In this document: positions 7,859-15,143 of the stretch, one piece after another | Layout: the number at the start of each line of letters is the position of its first letter | Numbering within the stretch: the stretch's first letter is position 1 | Origin: Nitrospinota bacterium | Lineage (GTDB): Bacteria > UBA8248 | Reading direction: 5' to 3' | Assembly (NCBI GenBank): GCA_026706735.1 | Contig: JAPOYD010000109.1 | Coordinates: 1 to 32,042, forward strand | Length of the DNA: 32,042 nt | Made by a program: the position numbers and the translations under genes | Notes under the pieces: model-generated | What the model was told of the DNA's origin: nothing | Seen by the model: only the letters and a program-made list of their open reading frames with translations | The model's database searches: none

Positions 7859-9052
7859 TCAGCGTTTGTTTCTTTCCTTCCATCTGGGCATCGGCAGCTT
7901 ATAGGAAACTTCCGCGAGTTCTTTCGGCCAGACGATTCTGCGCCTGCCGTCGAGAATCTGGAACGTCAGGCCGTCCCGTTCGTTGAGGTTGTTCTCATCC
8001 ACCTTCCATCTTCCCATCACGGTCTGGAACGCCGAGGCGCGTAGCGTCTTCCAGACTTTTTGGCGATCATGGGAGCCTACTTTCAGAATCGCCTGACTCA
8101 CCACCTCCATTGCCCCGTAAGCGATAGCGACATGATCGCTCGGTTTCACCCCGTGGCGCTTCTCGTAGGAGTCGATGAGTTCTCTCATACCCGGAAACTT
8201 CAGGGCGTCGGGTTGCGGCTCCCACTGGCTGAAGCCCAGAACATACTCCGCCGTGGCGCCGAGTTGCTCGGCGAATTTAGGGAGACCGGGGCCGATCGTT
8301 CCGGCGAAAATCTTGAGGTTGATGTTGAGCTCCCTGAGCTGGCGAATCTGCGCGGCGGCGTCCGCGAAGTAGCTGTTCGAGAAAAGCGCCTCCGCCCGGC
8401 GCGCCTTGATTTTTTGCAGCAACGCTGTGAAGTCGGTCTGCCTGCGCGGATAGTTCTCGTTCAGCACCACTCTGAGGCCGAGTTTCTTCGCCCACTCCAC
8501 GGCGCCCTCCGCCGACTGACGGGGAAAGAGGCTGTCCTCGCCGATGATGGCGATTCGCTTCACCCCGATGTCCTTGGCGAGATGCAGCGCGCCCTTGTGG
8601 TTTTTTTGGGCTACGGCGTTTTGGTTGAAAAGGTATTTTCTGCCCTTCTCCCACAGCCCTCTGGAGGAAGCGCCCGGCGCCAGCGTGGGGTATTCGTGCC
8701 TTTCAAAGAGGTTGGCCACCGCGTCGGTGATGCCGCTGGAGTAGGGGCCGAGCGTGAGATCGACCTTCTCCTGCGTGATGAGCCTCTCGTAGAGCTTGAT
8801 GCTGGTCTGCTTGTCCGATTTATCGTCCAGGAGAACCAGTTTCACCTTCTTGCCCAGCAGGCCGCCCCTGGCGTTTTGCCGATCGGCGAACAAACGATAG
8901 GCGTTGACGAACCGGCCTGCCGGCTCCGCGTAACGGCCCGTATGGGAGATGGACCCGCCTATGGTGATTTCACCTGACGCCAGGGCCGAACCGGTGAGGA
9001 GCATCGCCGTCCCCAGGAACGCGATTGCCATGAAGCTTCGAGTCACTTTCAT
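7859..9052 (-). CDS. Periplasmic binding protein of branched-chain amino acid/carboxylate type
   Basis: The 397-residue protein has a Sec signal peptide (about residues 1-25, ending ALA-S) followed by EITIGGSISHTGRYAEP, the start of the Leu/Ile/Val-binding (Peripla_BP_6) fold. The total length fits that family. ATG 9052 is chosen because GAGGAAG lies about nine bases upstream; a start at 9082 would place ten odd residues before the signal peptide. It is the last gene of the HCM operon, 92 bases downstream of hcmA, and has no permease or ATPase beside it. It may bind the acid used by that pathway and dock on the Liv permease encoded at 16786-20201. The gene lies between two 78-bp direct repeats, so it may be a recombination-derived addition to the operon. 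Confidence 0.85.
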   Translation of the reverse strand: MKVTRSFMAIAFLGTAMLLTGSALASGEITIGGSISHTGRYAEPAGRFVNAYRLFADRQNARGGLLGKKVKLVLLDDKSDKQTSIKLYERLITQEKVDLTLGPYSSGITDAVANLFERHEYPTLAPGASSRGLWEKGRKYLFNQNAVAQKNHKGALHLAKDIGVKRIAIIGEDSLFPRQSAEGAVEWAKKLGLRVVLNENYPRRQTDFTALLQKIKARRAEALFSNSYFADAAAQIRQLRELNINLKIFAGTIGPGLPKFAEQLGATAEYVLGFSQWEPQPDALKFPGMRELIDSYEKRHGVKPSDHVAIAYGAMEVVSQAILKVGSHDRQKVWKTLRASAFQTVMGRWKVDENNLNERDGLTFQILDGRRRIVWPKELAEVSYKLPMPRWKERNKR

Positions 9053-9132
9053 TTTCCATCTTCCTCGAAATAGCGGAAACATGAAGAACCGGTCGCGACG
9101 CGTCCGGCGGCGCCGACGGACGCTCTCCCAGA

Positions 9133-9210
9133 CTGTCGTCTGAATCAGAAAACCGGCGTTTCCCGGTAGGTGCCCCAGACCGGCTTCAGTTTCTCGACGA
9201 TATCTCCCAT
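9133..9210. repeat. 78-bp direct repeat, copy B (3' end of hcmA)
   Basis: This is the intact counterpart of 7776-7853. It spans the last 22 codons of hcmA including the stop, and twelve bases beyond. The matching ends abruptly on both sides, which marks the duplication breakpoints. Confidence 0.95.
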
Positions 9211-10836
9211 TGTTGCGCCCTCGCGCACGAGTTCGATTGTGACGGGCATGATATTCCGCGTCTCGTCCTTTGCGACAGAGACGAGCTCCTCCAGAAGCGT
9301 CTCGACCCTGGCATTGTCGCGTTCGGCGCGCACCCTTTTCGTCCGCGCGATCTGCCGATCGGCGGTCGAGTAATCATAGGGATGGGTCTCAATCTCCTGG
9401 TTTTCGTCCTCCTCGACCATGGTGTTGACCCCGATGACCGGCTTCTCGCCGGATTGCTTGCGCAGGGCGGTCTCATAGGCGAAGTCGGCGATCTGCTTCT
9501 GGAACCAGCCCTCCTCGATCAATTTGATTGCGCCGCCGTTTTCATCCACATAGTCGAGAATCTCGAAAATGCGCTTCTCGAACTCGTTGGTCAGGCTCTC
9601 GAGATAGTAGGAACCGCCCACCGGATCGATGACGTTGGTGACGTTTGTTTCCTCCGCGATTACCTGCTGCGTGCGCAAGGCCAGCCGCATGGCGTCCTCG
9701 GTCGGAATCGCGAACGCTTCGTCATAGCCGTTCGTGTGCAGCGACTGGCAGCCGCCAAGAACCGCGGCGAGGGCCTGGAACGCGGTGCGCACGATGTTGA
9801 TCCGGTATTGCGGCTTGGTCAGGGTCGCGGCCGCGGTCTGACAATGGAATCGAAGCCGCATCGATTCGGGGTTCTTGGCACCGAAGCGCTCTTTCATGAT
9901 CCTGGCGTAACAGCGGCGCAGCGCCCGGAACTTGGCGACCTCCTCGAACAGGTCCGCCTGCGAGACGTAGAAGAAAGCGAGCCTCGGCGCGAACTCATCC
10001 ACGTTCATGCCGGTCTTCAGCACCTCCTCCACGTAGACGATCAGGTTGGCCATGGTGAAGGCGGCCTCCTGCAAGGGCGAGGCGCCGGCCTCTGAGATAT
10101 GATACCCCGAGATGTTGATGGGGTTGTAGCGCTTCATGTTGCGGCCGCAGAAGGATATGCAGTCGCGCACGATACGGACCGATGGCGCGATGGGATAGAT
10201 GAACTCCTTCTGCGCCATATACTCTTTCAGGATGTCCGCCTGGATGGTGCCCGAGAGCCTGTTCAGGTCGAGGCCGCGCTTCTCGGCCAGCGCCACGTAC
10301 ATAGCGAGCAGGATCCAGGCGCTCGGGTTGATGGTCATCGATACGGAGATGTTCTCGAGATCGATGCCCTCGTAGAGCGCCTCCATGTCGGCGAGCGTAT
10401 CCACGGCCACGCCTTCGCGGCCCACCTCGCCATCGCTCATCGGATGGTCGGAGTCGTAGCCCATGAGCGTGGGCATGTCGAAGTCTGTCGATAGTCCCGT
10501 CTGCCCCTGCGAGATCAGGTATTTGAAGCGTTTGTTGGTGTCCTCGCCGGTGCCGAAACCGGCGATCTGGCGCATGGTCCACACCCGGCTGCGGTACATC
10601 GTCGGGTAGGGCCCGCGCGTAAAGGGATAGCGCCCCGGCAGACCGATGTCCTCGAGCGGCGTTTCGGCGATATCGGCGGCGGTATAGACGCGCTGCACCG
10701 GGAAATCGCCGGTTGTGAAGAACTGCTCCTTGCGCTCGGCCTGTTTGCTCAGGAAAGCGGCGACCTCGTTGCTCTCCCAATGCTCGATCTCGCCCCGGAG
10801 TTTCTCAAGCGGATTTTGAGTGAACGTCTCGTTCAT
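9145..10836 (-). CDS. hcmA: 2-Hydroxyisobutyryl-CoA mutase, large subunit
   Basis: The 563-residue protein is the substrate-binding TIM-barrel subunit of a split B12-dependent acyl-CoA mutase; the cobalamin domain is encoded separately by hcmB. Known specificity residues identify the type. Ile91 (RQIAGF) stands where methylmalonyl-CoA mutase has Tyr89; Asp118 (STDFD) stands where it has Ala; Gln209 (KEYMAQKE) replaces the carboxylate-binding Arg207. Ile, Asp and Gln together are the published signature of HCM from Aquincola, which interconverts 2-hydroxyisobutyryl-CoA and 3-hydroxybutyryl-CoA. SGYHISEAG supplies the conserved active-site His. ATG 10836 has GGAGAGGGAG just upstream and lies inside the 3' end of the meaH gene (32-base overlap), so translation is coupled. 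A downstream copy of its last codons persists at 7788-7853. Confidence 0.92.
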   Translation of the reverse strand: MNETFTQNPLEKLRGEIEHWESNEVAAFLSKQAERKEQFFTTGDFPVQRVYTAADIAETPLEDIGLPGRYPFTRGPYPTMYRSRVWTMRQIAGFGTGEDTNKRFKYLISQGQTGLSTDFDMPTLMGYDSDHPMSDGEVGREGVAVDTLADMEALYEGIDLENISVSMTINPSAWILLAMYVALAEKRGLDLNRLSGTIQADILKEYMAQKEFIYPIAPSVRIVRDCISFCGRNMKRYNPINISGYHISEAGASPLQEAAFTMANLIVYVEEVLKTGMNVDEFAPRLAFFYVSQADLFEEVAKFRALRRCYARIMKERFGAKNPESMRLRFHCQTAAATLTKPQYRINIVRTAFQALAAVLGGCQSLHTNGYDEAFAIPTEDAMRLALRTQQVIAEETNVTNVIDPVGGSYYLESLTNEFEKRIFEILDYVDENGGAIKLIEEGWFQKQIADFAYETALRKQSGEKPVIGVNTMVEEDENQEIETHPYDYSTADRQIARTKRVRAERDNARVETLLEELVSVAKDETRNIMPVTIELVREGATMGDIVEKLKPVWGTYRETPVF

Positions 10837-11809
10837 GGTCTCCCTCTCCTTCGAGCGTCGTCGAGAGCAATTCTTCCGCCAGCGAATAGGGATCGCTCTC
10901 CCGGCGCATGAGCTGTTCGGCAAGTTTCGCGCTCGCCGCCGCTGTGGCGGCGTTGAATCGATCATACAACAGATTTTCGGCGGTCTTGCGCAGCCGGAAT
11001 TCCGCGATGCTTTTGCGCCGCGCCCGTCCCGCATCCGTATCCGAAGCCAGGTCGCGATGCCGGGCAATCGCCCCCAACAACTCGTCGAGCCCTTCACCGG
11101 AAACAGAGCTGGTGCCGATCACGGGGACAGCCCAGTCGGATGGTGCCTGCTCGTGTATTCCGAGCGTCAGCATTTGCTTCAAATCGGTCAGCGTCCGATT
11201 GGCGTCGCCCCGGTCGCATTTCGACACGACATGGATGTCGGCGATCTCCAGAAGGCCCGCCTTGATCGCCTGGACCTCGTCGCCTAAGCCGGGCGCGGAA
11301 ACCACTACCGTGGTGTGGGAAGCCCGCACGATCTCGACCTCGTCCTGGCCCACGCCGACGGTTTCCAGAATGATGACCCCGAAACCGGCGGCATCGAGAA
11401 TATCGACCGCCTCGAGAGCCGCGCGCGCCATGCCGCCGGTCGCCCCGTGCGTCGCCATGCTGCGGATGTAAACGCCGGGGTCGGCGCTTAAGTCGCTCAT
11501 GCGGATGCGGTCTCCCAGGATGGAGCCGCCGGAATACGGAGAGGATGGATCAATCGCAATGATGCCGAGCTTATCGCCGCCGGCACGCAGCCTTTGCGCC
11601 AACTGACTGACGAGCGTGGATTTTCCGCTGCCGGGCACTCCGGTCATGCCGACGACGTGCGCCCGTCCGGCCAGCTTGTGTATCCGGGCGAGAGCGTCAC
11701 GCGCTTCCGCCATGCCCGACTCCGCGCGCGATATAAGGCGGCCGATCGCGGCCGGCTCGCCCCTTTGAACGCGGGCGATGAGTTCCACGGAAGGGAGGTA
11801 GACGCCCAT
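10805..11809 (-). CDS. meaH: MeaB/MeaH-family G-protein chaperone of the mutase
   Basis: The 334-residue P-loop GTPase has Walker A at residues 57-64 (GVPGSGKS), the DPSSPYSGGSILGDRIRM stretch of the MeaB family and ETVGVGQDE. These proteins gate transfer of adenosylcobalamin into acyl-CoA mutases and eject damaged cofactor. Its place between the CoA ligase and hcmA matches the MeaH partner found in HCM operons. The ATG at 11809 shares one base with the ligase stop (TAATG), and the 3' end overlaps hcmA by 32 bases, so all three are translationally coupled. Length is normal for the family. Confidence 0.93.
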   Translation of the reverse strand: MGVYLPSVELIARVQRGEPAAIGRLISRAESGMAEARDALARIHKLAGRAHVVGMTGVPGSGKSTLVSQLAQRLRAGGDKLGIIAIDPSSPYSGGSILGDRIRMSDLSADPGVYIRSMATHGATGGMARAALEAVDILDAAGFGVIILETVGVGQDEVEIVRASHTTVVVSAPGLGDEVQAIKAGLLEIADIHVVSKCDRGDANRTLTDLKQMLTLGIHEQAPSDWAVPVIGTSSVSGEGLDELLGAIARHRDLASDTDAGRARRKSIAEFRLRKTAENLLYDRFNAATAAASAKLAEQLMRRESDPYSLAEELLSTTLEGEGDHERDVHSKSA

Positions 11810-13239
11810 TAGCGGTTTTCTTCATCCAGTTGTGTCTGCATCTGGTGGAAGACGGCGCGATCGTCGATCACGCGGCGCGCCTTGAAATCCGTTCGGGGGA
11901 TCGAACCCGGCTCGACGATCTCCACGGCCGTCCGCAGCCCGAGCATCTTCTGCAACTGGTGCTCAACTTCCGTGCAGAACCGGGCGGCGCCGTCAGTATT
12001 GGCGAAGGTCTCGGCGTCAGCCTCGACGCGCAACAGCAACTCGTCCATGGCCGCCTCGCGGCTGATCACGATCCGGTGCTCTCCGCCATAGTGCGCCAGT
12101 TCGTTGAGCGCGGCGTCTATCTCGCTTGGATACACATTCTCGCCGCGGATCGTGAACATGTCGTCGATGCGCCCGAAAATTCCGTGCGGCAGGCGCGGAT
12201 AGGTGCGTCCGCACGGGTTCGGTTCGTCCACCCACCGGGTCAGGTCCCCCGACGCCAGGCGGATCATCGGCTGAGAGGCGCGTTCGAGATGAGTGTACAC
12301 GGGCGTTCCCCGTTCCCCGTAAGGGACCCGGCGCATGGTTTCGGGATCGCACACTTCCGTGTAGACGACGTCCTGCCAGCAGAGCATCCCGTCCGTCTCA
12401 GCCGAACTCGCCACGTTCATCCACGGACTCATCTCGGCCATGGAACCGCTGTCGTACACCCTGGCCCCGTAGAGCCCCTCGATGCGCTCGCGGATGGCCG
12501 GGATCGAGGCGCCGGGCTCGCCCGAGAAGAACATGATCTTGAGCTGCATGTCGCGCGGGTTGATGCCCTCGTCTTCCGCGACCTGGGCGAGGTGCAGGGC
12601 GTAGGTCGGCGTGCCGTAGAAGGCGGTGGGCTTCAGCATGTTCAGCCATTGCACGCAGCGGGCCGACATGCCGGACACGCCTGCGCCGAACGGGAAAGAT
12701 TTCGCGCCCAAGCGTTCCGCGCCGGCGAGCGCCCCCCAACTCCCCATATAGAGAGAAAATACGGCGGCTACGCAAATCGTGTCGCCTGGGCGCAGACCCA
12801 TGCCCCACATGACGCGCGCATGCGCGTTGGCTATGGCGCGCCAGTCGGCCCCTGAGATGGCGAAGGCGGTGGGCCGCCCGGTCGTGCCGCTGGTGCCGTG
12901 GATGTGGAAGACGTCGTTTTCGTCCACGCAGAGGTAATCGCCAAAGGGCGGATGGCGTTCCTGGGCCTCGCGCAGGTCCTTTTTGGTGAGGACCGGGACC
13001 TTCTCCTCGAAGTCTTCGAGCGACTTGAGCTGCCCCGGGTGAAAACCGGCCTCATCCCATTTGTGGCGGTAAAGGGGTGCATGCTCGTAGGCATAGGCGC
13101 AGACCTGCTGGAGGCGCTCCAGGATGGCCTTCTCCCGGTCTCCCGCCGGCATCGTCTCCCGCCGGGGGAACCAGTAGCGGCCCTCCGGAGCCGGGAGAAA
13201 GTTCTCGTCGTAAGCGGGTGGGAATGACCAGGACTCCAT
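11809..13239 (-). CDS. hcl: AMP-forming CoA ligase of the phenylacetate-CoA ligase family, probably 2-hydroxyisobutyrate-CoA ligase
   Basis: The 476-residue protein has the adenylation P-loop GTSGTTGRPT, the hinge region GRIDDMFTIRGENVYPSEID and a C-terminal PRTDFKARRV that carries the likely catalytic Lys. This is the PaaK-like branch of acyl-CoA synthetases. In Aquincola a member of this branch, HCL, activates 2-hydroxyisobutyrate for the HCM mutase. The present gene sits between hcmB and meaH in the same operon, so the same role is the best inference: acid plus ATP plus CoA to the acyl-CoA. The ATG is ten bases after the hcmB stop with only a weak ribosome-binding site, which suggests coupling. 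An aromatic acid substrate cannot be excluded from sequence alone. Confidence 0.85.
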   Translation of the reverse strand: MESWSFPPAYDENFLPAPEGRYWFPRRETMPAGDREKAILERLQQVCAYAYEHAPLYRHKWDEAGFHPGQLKSLEDFEEKVPVLTKKDLREAQERHPPFGDYLCVDENDVFHIHGTSGTTGRPTAFAISGADWRAIANAHARVMWGMGLRPGDTICVAAVFSLYMGSWGALAGAERLGAKSFPFGAGVSGMSARCVQWLNMLKPTAFYGTPTYALHLAQVAEDEGINPRDMQLKIMFFSGEPGASIPAIRERIEGLYGARVYDSGSMAEMSPWMNVASSAETDGMLCWQDVVYTEVCDPETMRRVPYGERGTPVYTHLERASQPMIRLASGDLTRWVDEPNPCGRTYPRLPHGIFGRIDDMFTIRGENVYPSEIDAALNELAHYGGEHRIVISREAAMDELLLRVEADAETFANTDGAARFCTEVEHQLQKMLGLRTAVEIVEPGSIPRTDFKARRVIDDRAVFHQMQTQLDEENR

Positions 13240-13249
13240 GTATGCCGGA

Positions 13250-13657
13250 TCAGCGCGCGCCGCGCTCCTCCACGAGACAGGTCAGTGTATCGATAATCAA
13301 TTGCGGTGGCGTATCCTGCAGCAATACCTCGCTTACTCCCATTTTCTTGAGATTGACCACATCTTCGTCCGGCATGACACCGCCGGCCACGACGATCATG
13401 TCATCAGCGCCGTTGGTTCGAAGCAGGTCGAATATCTTGGGGAACACCGTCATCTGCACTCCGGACAAGAGGCTTACGCCCAGCACGTCAACGTCTTCCT
13501 GTACGGCGGCGGTCACCACCTCTTCCGGTGAGCGGTGAAGGCCAGTGTAAATCACGTCCATACCGGCGTCCCGCAGGGCGCGGGCGACGATCTTGACGCC
13601 TCGGTCGTGACCGTCGAGACCCACCTTCGCCAGCAGGACGCGAATTGGCTGACTCAT
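13250..13657 (-). CDS. hcmB: 2-Hydroxyisobutyryl-CoA mutase, small cobalamin-binding subunit
   Basis: The 135-residue protein is a stand-alone B12-binding domain. Residues 15-20 (DGHDRG) give the base-off DxHxxG motif whose His17 would ligate cobalt, and VSLLSG and AGGVMPDED are the other cofactor-binding loops. It would pair with HcmA. ATG 13657 has GAGGAA upstream; an upstream in-frame ATG at 13702 would add 15 residues not seen in the family. It is the first gene of the operon hcmB-hcl-meaH-hcmA-binding protein, and regulatory-looking repeats lie just upstream. Confidence 0.93.
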   Translation of the reverse strand: MSQPIRVLLAKVGLDGHDRGVKIVARALRDAGMDVIYTGLHRSPEEVVTAAVQEDVDVLGVSLLSGVQMTVFPKIFDLLRTNGADDMIVVAGGVMPDEDVVNLKKMGVSEVLLQDTPPQLIIDTLTCLVEERGAR

Positions 13658-13682
13658 GAGGCGTTCCTCACCAAGTTCTGAT

Positions 13683-13743
13683 TTGTATACGAAAAACAGC
13701 ATACAACCTGCAAAATAAGCACCATGCTGTCAAGGGGATACAA
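13683..13743 (-). promoter_or_regulatory. Candidate promoter and operator of the HCM operon
   Basis: An imperfect palindrome, TTGTATAC-N8-GCATACAA, spans 13683-13706, and a further ATACAA half-site lies at 13738-13743. A second inverted pair (ACAGCAT 13696-13702, ATGCTGT 13724-13730) overlaps it. On the minus strand, TTGCAG (13708-13713), an 18-base spacer and TATACA (13684-13689) form a plausible sigma-70 promoter, with the palindrome covering the -10 box. TTGTATACAA-like sites are typical of FCD-type GntR regulators. No regulator gene is in the window. The call is tentative. Confidence 0.4.
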
Positions 13744-13813
13744 TACCGACCCGCAGGAAAGAACGATCTCGCAGACGCTATTGCTCACCCGGAAACACTC
13801 GTCCTGAAGTGAC

Positions 13814-13870
13814 AAAAATAATTGCGAACGGCCTGGAAAGAACTGATGTGGGCTTTTTGCAATTATTTTT
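13814..13870. promoter_or_regulatory. Perfect 12-bp inverted repeat with 33-base spacer
   Basis: AAAAATAATTGC at 13814-13825 is exactly complementary to GCAATTATTTTT at 13859-13870. It lies in the divergent region between hcmB and the metallo-beta-lactamase-fold gene, 57 bases before that gene's ATG. The arms are AT-rich and their centres are 45 bases apart, near four helical turns, which suits a dimeric or looping repressor as well as an RNA stem. Function is unknown. Confidence 0.7.
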
Positions 13871-13926
13871 CATTCGGCTACAGTGGTGAGTCACGCATAC
13901 CAGCCGATGGCTAAAAGGAGTCCGAG

Positions 13927-14871
13927 ATGAACGCTTCTGCGAAGGATGGTCGGAAATGCCTGGAGTGGGCGGATTTTCCGGAGGGCTTCACTCCCTTCTT
14001 CCTCGACCCGACGGGGGTGCAGCTCGATACGAAGGAACTCTCTCCGGGGGTGTACGCGCTTCTTTCCTCCGTCCCCAACGTGGACAACGCCGGTTTCATC
14101 GTGGGCGACAGGGACGTGCTGGTGGTCGACGCCCACATCAACCCGGCCATGGCGCGCCAGATTCAGGAGCGGGTGCGCGAGGTGACCGACAAGCCCATGC
14201 GCTACCTCGTCAACTCCAACTACCACGGGGACCACACCTTCGGGAACTGCGCGTTCCCGGCGGAGACGCTGATCATCCAGCACCGCATGACGGCGGCGCT
14301 CGTCCCCTACCATGAGGAAGAGAGACGCTTTATGCTGCCCTGCGTGGGGAACGACCCGAAGATTCTCGAGGAGGTGGAGCTGCGCCGCCCCGACGTCGTC
14401 TTCGACGACTTCATGCAAATCGACCTGGGGGGGATGGTGGTGGAGCTGCACTATTTCGGCCCGGCGAACACCCCCGGCGACACCATCACCTACGTCCCCG
14501 AGGCGAAGGTCGCCTGGACGGGCAACATGACGGGCGGAAACCTCATCGTTCCCTTGGAGAGCGACGCGCCGACCTACATGAACTCGATCGCGCGCCTCGC
14601 CCAGGCGCTCGAGGTCGAAACGCTCATTCCCGCCCACAACCCGATGTCGGGGCCGGAACTCCTGGGCGGATACATGCAGTACCTGAGCGACGTGACCCAG
14701 GCCGTGCGGGGGGCGCACAGCGCCGGATGGACGCTCACCGAGGCGATGGAGCGAATCACGCTCGACCTCGACAGGCCCTACGCCCCGCCCGCGGATCACC
14801 CGCGGTTCGACTTCTTCGGGGACCTTCACAGCTACGCCGTCATGAAGACCTACCAGTCCCTCGCGGGGTGA
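13927..14871 (+). CDS. Metallo-beta-lactamase-fold protein with altered metal site
   Basis: The 314-residue protein has the family landmarks FIVGDRDVLVVDAHIN, NSNYHGDHTFGN, GPANTPGDT, TGNM and IPAHNP. Several zinc ligands are changed: Asn98 replaces the first His of HxHxDH, Asn181 replaces the usual His of GPAHT, and Asn200 replaces the bridging Asp of TGD. His100, Asp102, His103 and His237 remain. An Asn at the first position is also found in subclass B2 beta-lactamases, so mononuclear metal binding is conceivable. GGAG at 13917-13920 precedes ATG 13927. It is divergent from the HCM operon and could be co-regulated with it; a hydrolase role on a CoA ester or lactone is only a guess. Confidence 0.8.
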   Translation: MNASAKDGRKCLEWADFPEGFTPFFLDPTGVQLDTKELSPGVYALLSSVPNVDNAGFIVGDRDVLVVDAHINPAMARQIQERVREVTDKPMRYLVNSNYHGDHTFGNCAFPAETLIIQHRMTAALVPYHEEERRFMLPCVGNDPKILEEVELRRPDVVFDDFMQIDLGGMVVELHYFGPANTPGDTITYVPEAKVAWTGNMTGGNLIVPLESDAPTYMNSIARLAQALEVETLIPAHNPMSGPELLGGYMQYLSDVTQAVRGAHSAGWTLTEAMERITLDLDRPYAPPADHPRFDFFGDLHSYAVMKTYQSLAG

Positions 14872-15143
14872 CGGCGCCAGAGCGTGGAACTTTTAAGCCT
14901 GCAACATCCAGTTCGCCTAGCGGCTTGGAAAGAACGCTGGGATGAGCGCTTTGGATTGCTTTTTTGTTTAGTGTTTGTAATCCCTCCCCGCACGATTAAA
15001 TGCGTCCGGATTTTGCGCGTAGACACTTGCATACTCATCTGATACATTGAAAACATCAATTGCCTTCAAATCATTCATGCCATCATATAGAAAGACAGAG
15101 GTTTTATACGCGCTAGTCAATCTCTTTTATAAGGAGGTTCAAG
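14872..15143 (+). other. AT-rich intergenic region upstream of the Liv binding protein
   Basis: No gene is visible. A weak hairpin (CGCT-GGGATG-AGCG, 14935-14948) followed at 14960-14965 by six T may end transcription of the preceding gene. The second half is AT-rich and presumably carries the promoter of the binding-protein gene at 15144. A very strong ribosome-binding site, AAGGAGG, sits at 15131-15137. Confidence 0.4.
14896..14918 (+). repeat. Short dispersed extragenic sequence, copy 2
   Basis: This 23-base stretch (AGCCTGCAACATCC, then AGTTCGCCT) matches 6067-6090 at about 21 positions with one gap. Both copies follow a stop codon within 30 bases on the plus strand. Confidence 0.45.

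Noticed and set aside
9145-10836. Annotation of the large mutase subunit as methylmalonyl-CoA mutase
   Set aside because: The carboxylate-binding Arg207 and Tyr89 positions are Gln and Ile, with Asp at the HCM-specific position, so HCM fits better.
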